From Nitrospira sp. (lineage in GTDB: Bacteria > Nitrospirota > Nitrospiria > Nitrospirales > Nitrospiraceae), in NCBI GenBank assembly GCA_015709715.1, contig CP054184.1, positions 3,643,001-3,707,000 of the forward strand: 64,000 nucleotides of DNA. The letters are read 5' to 3'. Positions 50,785 to 58,741 of the stretch are shown here, one piece after another; positions within the stretch are counted from its first letter, which is position 1; every line of letters starts with the position of its first letter. A program made the position numbers and the translations under genes. The notes under the pieces were generated by a model, which saw nothing but the letters and a program-made list of their open reading frames with translations, had not been told where the DNA came from and made no database searches.

Positions 50785-51929
50785 AGCGCAAGATCGCGGT
50801 CGTGTCCGAAGCCAGGGCCACCTACGGCTACATCAAGCGCGTGATGCATCTGGTCGAAGCGTCCGATCGGCTGGAGTTGCAGCTCATCGTCACCGGCATG
50901 CACCTCTTGAAGGAGTACGGGGCCTCGATCAACGAAATCCTGCGGGATGGGTTCGTGCCGGCGGCCTGGGTGGATATGTACCTGGGCGGGGATACGCCGA
51001 CGGCCTGGGCCAAGTCGCTCGGTGTGGAGATGCAGGGGTTGGCGCAGGTCTATGACATGCTGAAGCCCGATCTCCTGCTCGTGGCCGGCGATCGAGCGGA
51101 AATCCTCGCGGCCACCGTGACGGCGGCCTATATGAACATTCCCGTCGCCCACATCCAGTCCGGCGACCTGTCCGGCCACATCGACGGGTCGGCCCGGCAC
51201 GCCATTACGAAGCTTGCGCATGTCCACCTGCCAGCCTGCGAAGATTCCGCCGAGCGGGTGCGGAAAATGGGCGAAGAAGTCTGGCGCATCTTCAACGTGG
51301 GGGCGCCGCAGCTGGACGATGTGGTGCAGGGCAAGAAGTTGTCGCGCGCGGAGTTGGCCAGGATCTTCGGGGTGGACTTCGACCAGCCGGTCCTGTTGGT
51401 GATTCAGCATGCGGTGTTGGCGGAAGTGCACCTGGCGAGGAAGCAGATGGAAGAAACCTTGGCCGCCGTGAAAGACAGCGGGCACCAGGCGCTGGTGATC
51501 TATCCTAACGTAGATGCGGCGGGGCAGGAGATCATCGCGGTCATCCGCCAATATGAACAGGTGCCCACGATCAAGACCTTCAAGAACCTGGAGCGCGAGG
51601 TATTTCTCAGCCTCCTGTCCGCCGTGTCGGTCTTGATCGGCAACTCCAGCGTCGGCATTCTGGAAGCGCCGTCGTTCAAATTGCCGGCCTTGGACATCGG
51701 CAGCCGCCAGACCGGCCGCATGCGGGCCTGCAATGTCATTACCGTGCCGGAGTTCGATCGCCGCCTGATCGGTCAGGCCATCGAGCGGGCGCTCTACGAC
51801 GAGGGGTTCCGGGCCGCTGTACAGACCTGCGAGAATCCCTACGGCGACGGCCACAGTTCGGAGCGGATCTGCCGGATCTTGGAAGAGGTGGACCTGGGCC
51901 GGTTGCTGAACAAACAGATGACCTATTAG
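50781..51929 (+). CDS. neuC: UDP-N-acetylglucosamine 2-epimerase, hydrolysing (NeuC)
   Basis: NeuC releases UDP from UDP-GlcNAc (or a diacetamido analogue) and inverts C2, giving the ManNAc-type substrate for NeuB. The 382-residue GT-B fold protein has VVSEARATYGYIKRVM, GDRAEILAATVTAAYMNIPV, HIDGSARHAITKLAH and GNSSVGILEAPSFKLP then GSRQTGRM, as in hydrolysing epimerases. ATG 50781 overlaps the neuB stop. neuA, neuB and neuC are therefore together in the order A-B-C. No dehydratase/aminotransferase pair of the legionaminate route is visible here. Confidence 0.93.
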   Translation: MKRKIAVVSEARATYGYIKRVMHLVEASDRLELQLIVTGMHLLKEYGASINEILRDGFVPAAWVDMYLGGDTPTAWAKSLGVEMQGLAQVYDMLKPDLLLVAGDRAEILAATVTAAYMNIPVAHIQSGDLSGHIDGSARHAITKLAHVHLPACEDSAERVRKMGEEVWRIFNVGAPQLDDVVQGKKLSRAELARIFGVDFDQPVLLVIQHAVLAEVHLARKQMEETLAAVKDSGHQALVIYPNVDAAGQEIIAVIRQYEQVPTIKTFKNLEREVFLSLLSAVSVLIGNSSVGILEAPSFKLPALDIGSRQTGRMRACNVITVPEFDRRLIGQAIERALYDEGFRAAVQTCENPYGDGHSSERICRILEEVDLGRLLNKQMTY

Positions 51930-51942
51930 AGGCGACGCGAGT

Positions 51943-52941
51943 ATGAATGCTCCAGTCTTGGTGACCGGGGGAGCCGGCTGCATCGGAATTCAAGTTTGTC
52001 GTGAACTGGATCGGCGGGGGATCGAGGTGCATCTGCTGGATCTGGGCGAGCAGATCGCGCGGGTCAAGCAGGCGCTGCCGCCGAAGGTCAAGGTCTTTTA
52101 CGGGTCGATCCTGGACGTGTCGTCGATTCGCGAGGCGATGCAGGGCTGCGGGGCGGTGATCCACCTTGCGGCGTTGCTCGGCGTGCGGCGCACCGAGGTC
52201 AATCGCCTTCGCTGCCTCGAAATCAACGTAGAGGGCACGAAGCGGGTGCTCGATTGCGCGATTCAACACCGCATCCGGCGCCTCGTCTTCGCCTCCTCCT
52301 CGGAAGTGTACGGGGAACCGCTGGAGAACCCCATCACCGAAGAGACCATCACGCAGGGTAAGACGGTCTATGCCGTGAGCAAACTCGCCGGCGAGGAACT
52401 TTGCATCGGGTATGCGCAGCGTTATCCCGAATTCGAGCACGTGATCCTGCGGTTCTTCAACGCCTACGGCCCCTACCAGGCGGCGCAGTTCGTGCTGCCC
52501 AAGTTCATCCAGAACGCCATGACGGGCAGGCCGATCGTGATCAACGGCAGCGGCGACCAAATCCGCTCCTACTGCTATAGCGAGGATACGGGGCGCGGCG
52601 TGGTGGAGGCCTTGCTGCGGCCGGAGGCGCGCGGAGAGATCATCAATCTGGGCAACAGCGACCGTCCCATCTCGCTCACGGAGTTGGCGGACATCGTGGT
52701 CGAGGCCAGCGGCAACCCCTCGGTGACGATCAAGTACGCCGAAGATTTTCAAGGTACCGATCGCCATGCGAGCCGTGAAATCCACCGGCGCTACTGTTCC
52801 GGCGACAAGGCAAAGCGCCTGCTGGGGTTCGAATCCCGCGTCCCGCTGGAAGCGGGGATCCGTCGGATCATCGAGATGAACAGTATCTTCGAAAAGTGGG
52901 AAAGCACCGAGTTGCCGTACTTGATCGACGAAATGACCTGA
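51943..52941 (+). CDS. NAD-dependent epimerase/dehydratase (extended SDR), nucleotide-sugar modifying
   Basis: This 332-residue extended-SDR protein has VLVTGGAGCIGIQVC, VIHLAALLGVRR, FASSSEVYGEP, YAVSKLAGEEL (YxxxK) and RFFNAYGPYQAAQFVLP, which place it with UDP-glucose 4-epimerase and UDP-glucuronate decarboxylase-like enzymes. Being 14 bases after neuC, it may act in the nonulosonate route or provide another sugar. The exact reaction cannot be told by eye. ATG 51943 is preceded by a weak GAGGCG site. Confidence 0.9.
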   Translation: MNAPVLVTGGAGCIGIQVCRELDRRGIEVHLLDLGEQIARVKQALPPKVKVFYGSILDVSSIREAMQGCGAVIHLAALLGVRRTEVNRLRCLEINVEGTKRVLDCAIQHRIRRLVFASSSEVYGEPLENPITEETITQGKTVYAVSKLAGEELCIGYAQRYPEFEHVILRFFNAYGPYQAAQFVLPKFIQNAMTGRPIVINGSGDQIRSYCYSEDTGRGVVEALLRPEARGEIINLGNSDRPISLTELADIVVEASGNPSVTIKYAEDFQGTDRHASREIHRRYCSGDKAKRLLGFESRVPLEAGIRRIIEMNSIFEKWESTELPYLIDEMT

Positions 52942-52971
52942 GAAGGGATATCCGCGCGTCCGCCTGCCTGC

Positions 52972-54657
52972 ATGACCCACGGGAACTGGAAAACGACCGC
53001 CAAACGCCTTCTCTCACGCACCGGCCTGCTGCCCGCCGCGCGTGAGCTTCGTTATCAAACTCGACGAGCGACCGATTCCACCTTTCGCGCGCACGAACAA
53101 CAGGTGGAGCAGGAATTCCGCCGATTCGCAGACCAGTATGGAGCGGCGTTCCGTCAGGTCGCGCCTGCCCAGCAGGAGGGGCGGCGAGTCCTGATCGTCA
53201 GTTCGGGCTCGCTGGGGCAGTTGGTGGAGATCGCCCTTGTCACGGCCTTTCGCGCGGCAGGGTATCGGCCGATGATCCTAGGCGATTACGACCGATGGAT
53301 GGAGGCGTACTACCGCGAGGTGGGCGTGCCGGATCAACGGTATTGGGATGAGTGGTTCAAGCCGGTGCCGCAGGCGGAGGCGGCAGCCCTCCTGGGAACG
53401 ATCGGGTCGTTTGAACAATTGATCAAGCTCGAATATGCCGGGACGCGAGTCGGGAAATATGCGGCCTCGACCGCTCTGCGCCATCTGCGGGTCGGACGAA
53501 TCGACCTGGCGGACCGAGGCATCAAGGACGCGCTGTTGCCGTTTCTGCACCGCGCCATGTGTGATGCAGAGACCGCGCGAGCGATCGTGGAGGAGCTGCG
53601 GCCGCACCTCGTCCTGTCAGTCGATTTGGGTTATTCACCGCGCGGGCAACTCTTCGATGTCTGTCTGGCGGCCGGCATCGATACGATCACCTGGAACGCC
53701 GCCCATCGCAACAACACCCTGATGCTGAAACGGTACAACCGCGTCAATCGCGACGTCCATCCCGCGTCGCTCTCGGCGCACACCTGGCGGACCCTGACGG
53801 CGAGGCCCTGGACCGATCAGGAGCGTGAGCGACTCCGTCAGGAACTGATCGGCAGTTACCAAAGCGGTGAGTGGTACAGCGAGGTCGGGACGCAGTTCCG
53901 TACGTCGCTGCGGGAAGCGGAGGAGGTGCGCCGGACGTTGGACCTCGATCCGGGCAAGAAGACTGTCGTGGTCTTTCCGCACATCTTCTGGGACGGCACC
54001 TTTTTTTACGGCACCGATCTCTTCGAAAGTTACGAGGAGTGGTTCGTGGAAACGATGCGCGTCGCCTACGCCAATTCCCGCGTCAATTGGGTGGTGAAGA
54101 TCCATCCCGCCAACCTCGTGAAGAATATCCGTGACGGGATCGGGTCCGAGCCGTCTGAACTCGCAGCGCTTCGCAGCCTCGGTCAAAACCTTCCCTCACA
54201 GGTGCGGCTCGTCCCGCCGGACAGTCCGATCAGCACGCTCTCCCTCTATGCCATTATGGATTGTTGTGTGACGGTACGGGGTACCGTCGGAATCGAGGCG
54301 GCCAGCTTCGGCATTCCGGTGCTGACGGCGGGCACGGGACGATACGACCGGCTGGGCTTCACGATCGATTCCGCCTCCAGGGCGCAGTATCTCGACCGGC
54401 TGGCCCACATCGACAGCCTGCCTCCGATGACGGGCGAGCAGCGGCGGCTAGCAGAGCAGTTTGCCTACGGGATCTTCGTGCTCCGGCCCCTCACGCTCAG
54501 GACGGTCGCATTGGAATATCAACGTGACGCCAAGGCGAGTTTGCGGACCATGGTGCGGGTCCCGACGAGCAGCGCCGTGCGCGAGGCACCCGATCTCCGA
54601 GCCCTGGCCGAGTGGGTCCGCAGTGGAGAGGAAGATTTCATCGCGCCGCATGTCTAG
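52972..54657 (+). CDS. Hypothetical GT-B-like protein, capsule-synthesis/KpsC-like C-terminus
   Basis: I do not recognise a specific family for this 561-residue protein. Residues 70-110 (RRVLIVSSGSLGQLVEIAL) look like the first strand-helix of a Rossmann or GT-B domain. Residues 380-470 carry VKIHPANLVKN and RGTVGIEAASFGIPVL, similar to the nucleotide-binding half of capsule-synthesis and Kdo-type GT-B transferases. The N-terminal 65 residues are basic and helical. No membrane segment is seen. Because the gene directly follows neuABC and the epimerase, a role as the nonulosonic acid transferase is possible but unproved. ATG 52972 gives a 30-base gap after the epimerase. Confidence 0.75.
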   Translation: MTHGNWKTTAKRLLSRTGLLPAARELRYQTRRATDSTFRAHEQQVEQEFRRFADQYGAAFRQVAPAQQEGRRVLIVSSGSLGQLVEIALVTAFRAAGYRPMILGDYDRWMEAYYREVGVPDQRYWDEWFKPVPQAEAAALLGTIGSFEQLIKLEYAGTRVGKYAASTALRHLRVGRIDLADRGIKDALLPFLHRAMCDAETARAIVEELRPHLVLSVDLGYSPRGQLFDVCLAAGIDTITWNAAHRNNTLMLKRYNRVNRDVHPASLSAHTWRTLTARPWTDQERERLRQELIGSYQSGEWYSEVGTQFRTSLREAEEVRRTLDLDPGKKTVVVFPHIFWDGTFFYGTDLFESYEEWFVETMRVAYANSRVNWVVKIHPANLVKNIRDGIGSEPSELAALRSLGQNLPSQVRLVPPDSPISTLSLYAIMDCCVTVRGTVGIEAASFGIPVLTAGTGRYDRLGFTIDSASRAQYLDRLAHIDSLPPMTGEQRRLAEQFAYGIFVLRPLTLRTVALEYQRDAKASLRTMVRVPTSSAVREAPDLRALAEWVRSGEEDFIAPHV

Positions 54658-54691
54658 CACCATTCCATCGTTCGACTCGACGCATCGTGTC

Positions 54692-54697
54692 GGGAGG
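54692..54697 (+). promoter_or_regulatory. Ribosome-binding site for a TTG start (asnB copy 2)
   Basis: GGGAGG lies eight bases before TTG 54706, which encodes the residue just before the catalytic Cys2. The spacing supports initiation at the TTG. Confidence 0.7.
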
Positions 54698-54705
54698 CTC
54701 CTGCC

Positions 54706-56658
54706 TTGTGCGGCATAGCGGGCATGGTCGGCCCCGGCGCCTCGGAGGCCGTCCGTCGCATGACCGGCTCGTTGGTGCATCGCGGGCCGGACGACGGCGG
54801 CCATTACGACGCTCCTGCAGCCCGCCTCTGTTTGGGCATGCGGCGGCTGAGCATCCTGGATTTAGCCCACGGCCACCAACCGATGGCCAATCAAGACGAG
54901 TCGGTCTGGATCGTCTACAACGGTGAGGTCTTCAATTCGCCGGAGTTGCGTGGGCGCTTGGAGCGCGACGGCCGCCGCTTCGCGACCGCGAACTCCGACA
55001 CGGAAACGCTGCTGCATCTGTACGACGAGAAGCAGGAAGCCATGCTGGCGGATCTCAACGGCATGTTCGCCTTCGTCCTGCACGACAAGCGGCGCCGGCT
55101 GTTGTTCGGCGCGCGCGATCGCCTCGGCATCAAACCGTTGTACTATGCGCTCACACCGAGCGGATTCGCCTTCGCGTCGGAACTGAAGGGCCTGCTCACC
55201 GCGCCCGGCATACGGCGCGAATTGAACCGCGATAGCCTGTCCCATTACGTCACGCTGCGGTTCGTGCCGGGCACGGCATCCATAGTCCGAGGGGTCGCTC
55301 GCCTCGCGCCAGGCCATTGGTTTCGGTACGACCTGACCAGCGGCGCGTTCGAAACACAGTGTTACTGGCGGCCGTCCTTTGCGCCTCAGGAGGGACGCTC
55401 CGTCCAGGAATGGAGCGAACAGGTCCGCACCGACCTCCGAGCCGCCGTACGTCGCTGGAGCCTGAGCGATGTGGCGATCGGTTGCTCGCTGTCGGGCGGA
55501 CTCGATTCGTCGAGCATCGTCGGGCTGCTGGCCGACAGCGGCCACCGCCGGCTCAAGACCTATTCGCTGGGGTTCGTCGGAGAGGGGGCGGCGGCGCTGG
55601 ATGAATTGCCCTTGGCGCGCCAGGTGGCGGAGCGTTGGGGGACGGATCACCATGAGTTGATCCTGCGCCCCGAGGATCTGCTGCGAGACCTTCTCAAGAT
55701 GGTCTGGGCCTTGGATGAACCCTACGGCGGCGGGCTCCCCTCCTGGTACGTATTCCAGTTCATGCAACAGGACGTCAAGGTTGGAATGACGGGGAGCGGC
55801 GGTGATGAGCTGTTCGGCGACTACGGGCGGTATATTGCCTTGGAACGACGCCTGGGAGAGGGACGGGACACATCCTGCCCTTCCTGGATGGAGCGTGGCT
55901 GGCCGCTGGTGGCGTCGTTCGTGGATCGACTTCCGCATGGGCTCGGCGGTCTCCGGCGCAAGGATCGCTGGCGCCACTATCCGCTGGTGCGCCGTGACCC
56001 GTTCGGCTGGGACTACGTGCAGGCGTTTTATTATTGTTCTGAACCTATGAAGAGCCGTGATGTGCTCTTGCCGGCGGAGGACGGACGGCCGATCGCCGAT
56101 ACCGTAGAGTGTCTGCGGACTTACTACCAAGAGTCCGGCAGCGCGGAGCCGCGAGACGCCTTGACGTACGTCGCCCTGCGTACGCAACTGCCCGAAGAAT
56201 TCCTGTTCATGACCGATCGGTTTTCCATGGCCCACTCGTTGGAGGCGCGGGTTCCCTTTCTCGATCACCTGTTCGTGGAATCCGTCCTGCGGATTCCGGC
56301 GCACATCCGCACGAAACCGGAGGATCCGAAGTATCTACTGCGGCAGGCCCTGCGCGATTTGTTGCCCGATGACCTGGTGCATGCGCCGAAGCGTGGGTTC
56401 GTGATTCCGACGGCGCAATGGCTGCGTGGGCCGCTTCGTCCGCTTGCCGAGCGGATGTTGAATCCGGCGCGACTGGCCGAGCAGGGGCTGTTCCGTCCGG
56501 AGTTCCACGCGCGATTCGTCCGTCCCCATGTCGAGGGACAAGCGGACTATCACCCGCAAGTCTGGACCGCCCTCATGTTTCAGCTGTGGCACAGCCTCTA
56601 TGTCGAACAGCAGCTAACGGAGGCTCCCAGCATGACCTGGCAGGATCTCTGCGCCTAG
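54706..56658 (+). CDS. asnB: AsnB-type glutamine-dependent amidotransferase, copy 2 (TTG start)
   Basis: This is a 650-residue paralogue of the gene at 36145. The glutaminase N-terminus is (M)CGIAGMVGPG with nucleophile Cys2. The start must be the TTG at 54706 because it is the only initiator that exposes that Cys, and GGGAGG precedes it. RGPDDGGHY, NGEVFNSPEL, the PP-loop SGGLDSSSIVG and ARVPFLDHLFVE are all conserved. A rare start codon may keep its level low. As with copy 1, amidation of a sugar acid or a lipid-linked intermediate is more likely than asparagine synthesis. It follows the GT-B-like gene by 48 bases. Confidence 0.93.
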   Translation: MCGIAGMVGPGASEAVRRMTGSLVHRGPDDGGHYDAPAARLCLGMRRLSILDLAHGHQPMANQDESVWIVYNGEVFNSPELRGRLERDGRRFATANSDTETLLHLYDEKQEAMLADLNGMFAFVLHDKRRRLLFGARDRLGIKPLYYALTPSGFAFASELKGLLTAPGIRRELNRDSLSHYVTLRFVPGTASIVRGVARLAPGHWFRYDLTSGAFETQCYWRPSFAPQEGRSVQEWSEQVRTDLRAAVRRWSLSDVAIGCSLSGGLDSSSIVGLLADSGHRRLKTYSLGFVGEGAAALDELPLARQVAERWGTDHHELILRPEDLLRDLLKMVWALDEPYGGGLPSWYVFQFMQQDVKVGMTGSGGDELFGDYGRYIALERRLGEGRDTSCPSWMERGWPLVASFVDRLPHGLGGLRRKDRWRHYPLVRRDPFGWDYVQAFYYCSEPMKSRDVLLPAEDGRPIADTVECLRTYYQESGSAEPRDALTYVALRTQLPEEFLFMTDRFSMAHSLEARVPFLDHLFVESVLRIPAHIRTKPEDPKYLLRQALRDLLPDDLVHAPKRGFVIPTAQWLRGPLRPLAERMLNPARLAEQGLFRPEFHARFVRPHVEGQADYHPQVWTALMFQLWHSLYVEQQLTEAPSMTWQDLCA

Positions 56659-56679
56659 GGCTTGCGTGGATCTCGGACG

Positions 56680-57915
56680 ATGAATATTCTGCATCTCAGC
56701 ACGGAATATAATCAGGGCGGCTCCGGTCGAGCGGCCTATCGCATCCACGCGAGCCTTCGGCGGCGGGGGCACACGTCCCATATGTTGGTGTCCGGCCTGG
56801 TGCACGGTGCTCCCGAAGCAGGACCGATCTGGGGGACCATGCCTTGGCGGGCGGCGGATTGGCTGGCCCGGCGGGCGACCGATGCCTTGAGCCTGCAATA
56901 CCTGTTTTTACCTTCCTCCTGGCGGCTGCTGCGGCATCCCTGGTTCCGGGAGGCGGACTTGGTGCAGCTGTACAATACCCACGGCGGGTACCTGAGCCAT
57001 GCGGTGTTCGGTGTGGCGAGTCGCAAGAAGCCGTTCGTGTGGCGCCTTTCCGACATGTGGCCCTTCACCGGCCATTGCTGTTATGCCTATGACTGCGATC
57101 GTTGGAAGACCGGTTGCGGCGCTTGCCCGCTGTTGCAGGATGAGCCGGCCTTGCGAACGGACCGCACGGCGTTGTTGTGGCGGATCAAGCAGCGCATCTA
57201 CGCCGACGCGAAGGTCACGCTGGTGGCGCCGTCGCGGTGGATCGCGGGCTTGGCCCGCCACAGTCCTCTCGTGGGCCATTGGCCGTTGGAGGTGATTCCC
57301 AACGGTCTGGACCTGTCGGTGTTTCGGCCGATCCGCCGGACCGCCGCCCGTGAGGTGTTGGGGCTGCCGCAGGATGAGTCGGTGGTCCTGTTCAGCTCCG
57401 TGGAGACCCAGGCTCACCGCAAAGGCGGCACCTTCGTAGCTGAGGCTGTGAAGCGGCTCAAGGGCCGGACGCGCCGCCCCTTTCGCCTCCTGGTCGTCGG
57501 GCAACGGGCGCGGGATTGGGAGCAGGCCATGCCTGTCCCGGTGACGGCGATCGACTTGGTGAAGGACGATCATCTCTTGGCCCTGCTCTATTCGGCGGCG
57601 GATGTCTTCGTGCATCCGGCTTTGGCGGATAACCTGCCTAACGGGGTGCTGGAGAGCCTTGCCTGTGGGACGCCGGTGGTTGCGTTTGAGGTGGGCGGGG
57701 TGGGCGAGGCCGTGCGCCCGATGGAGACCGGGTATCTCGCGCGCCACAAGGATGCGGATGACCTGGCGGAAGGAATGCGATCGCTGTTGGACGACGACGA
57801 TCTCCGACACCGCCTCAGCCGGCGATGCCGGGAAATTGCGGAAACCGAATACGACATGGAGCTGCAGACAACGCGGTTCGAACAACTCTATCAAGCGGTG
57901 GCCTGTGGTCGGTAG
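56680..57915 (+). CDS. GT4-family glycosyltransferase with Cys-rich acceptor-domain motif
   Basis: This is a 411-residue GT-B enzyme with ILHLSTEYNQGGSGRAA and a distinctive block WRLSDMWPFTGHCCYAYDC followed by CGACPLL. Its cysteines are shared by a subset of exopolysaccharide GT4 enzymes. The donor site VHPALADNLPNGVLESLACG is canonical. ATG 56680 is preferred; an upstream in-frame TTG at 56662 would add six residues. The end overlaps the methyltransferase by 11 bases. Donor and acceptor unknown. Whether the Cys cluster binds metal is not known. Confidence 0.87.
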   Translation: MNILHLSTEYNQGGSGRAAYRIHASLRRRGHTSHMLVSGLVHGAPEAGPIWGTMPWRAADWLARRATDALSLQYLFLPSSWRLLRHPWFREADLVQLYNTHGGYLSHAVFGVASRKKPFVWRLSDMWPFTGHCCYAYDCDRWKTGCGACPLLQDEPALRTDRTALLWRIKQRIYADAKVTLVAPSRWIAGLARHSPLVGHWPLEVIPNGLDLSVFRPIRRTAAREVLGLPQDESVVLFSSVETQAHRKGGTFVAEAVKRLKGRTRRPFRLLVVGQRARDWEQAMPVPVTAIDLVKDDHLLALLYSAADVFVHPALADNLPNGVLESLACGTPVVAFEVGGVGEAVRPMETGYLARHKDADDLAEGMRSLLDDDDLRHRLSRRCREIAETEYDMELQTTRFEQLYQAVACGR

Positions 57916-58741
57916 GTCACCCGAACCGTTTCCTGAAACGCCCTACGGGATCGTCAAGCGGCTCCGGACTATCGAAGCTTGGACGGACCGGGTCGTGGCG
58001 CGCCTGAGGCAGACCTCGCTCTCCATCTTGGATTACGGCTGCGGCACCGGCGACCATGTGACCCATCCGCTGGCCTGTCGATCGCACCGGGTGCTGGGGG
58101 TGGATTGCCATGAGGCGTCCATCCGGCAGGCAAGCCGCACCTATCCATTGCCCAATCTGTCTTTCCGTCGGGCGGACATCGGGGACCTGGTTCGAGAAGC
58201 GATGACGTTCGACCTGATCGTCTGCTCAGAGGTCTTGGAACACCTGCATGACCCGCGGGAGTTTCTGCAAGCGGTCCGGCGTCTGCTCCGTCCCGGCGGC
58301 GGGCTCATCATTACCACGCCCAACGGGTACGGATCGTTCGAATGGTTGATGAGCCTCCAGAAGGGCTTGAATCGCATCGGGCTGCACGGACTCCTGCGTC
58401 GGGCTGCCAGCCCGCTGTTGGGTGCGAAGACCAACGGCCAGGCGCGACCGGATTCCACAGGAAGCGTCACTGCGGATCCGTCCATCGGGTATTTGAACAT
58501 GGATTCCACGCACGTGCAGTTTTTTCGACTTGGTCGCTTGGAAACGATCTTTGCCGAGAGCGGATTTCGGATTCTGGATCGGCGGGCCCGCACGCTGTGC
58601 TGCGGTCCTTACGTGGATCTGCTCTTTCGCGCGCTGCCGTTCGAGCAGGCGCTGTACCGAATGAACAATCGCCTGGCTGATCTGCTGCCTTTCGCGTGGG
58701 CGGCTGATTGGATGTTTTTCCTGGAAGCCGGTGTCGAATGA
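57905..58741 (+). CDS. Class I SAM-dependent methyltransferase
   Basis: This is a 278-residue protein with the SAM motif ILDYGCGTGDHV, the acidic residue in VLGVDCHEAS and VCSEVLEHLHDPREFL, then GGGLIITTPNGYGSFEW, a typical Methyltransf_23-like order. The C-terminal third has a hydrophobic helix (LLFRALPFEQALY) that may bind an acceptor. I chose GTG 57905, 11 bases inside the preceding GT4 gene; the longer frame (from 57602) would overlap by 300 bases. The ribosome site is poor, suggesting coupling. It overlaps the next gene by ATGA. Confidence 0.82.
   Translation: MVGRSPEPFPETPYGIVKRLRTIEAWTDRVVARLRQTSLSILDYGCGTGDHVTHPLACRSHRVLGVDCHEASIRQASRTYPLPNLSFRRADIGDLVREAMTFDLIVCSEVLEHLHDPREFLQAVRRLLRPGGGLIITTPNGYGSFEWLMSLQKGLNRIGLHGLLRRAASPLLGAKTNGQARPDSTGSVTADPSIGYLNMDSTHVQFFRLGRLETIFAESGFRILDRRARTLCCGPYVDLLFRALPFEQALYRMNNRLADLLPFAWAADWMFFLEAGVE

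Noticed and set aside
50385-51983. Minus-strand frame (532 codons) opposite neuB and neuC
   Set aside because: Shadow frame of GC-rich coding DNA. The plus-strand neuB and neuC are unambiguous.
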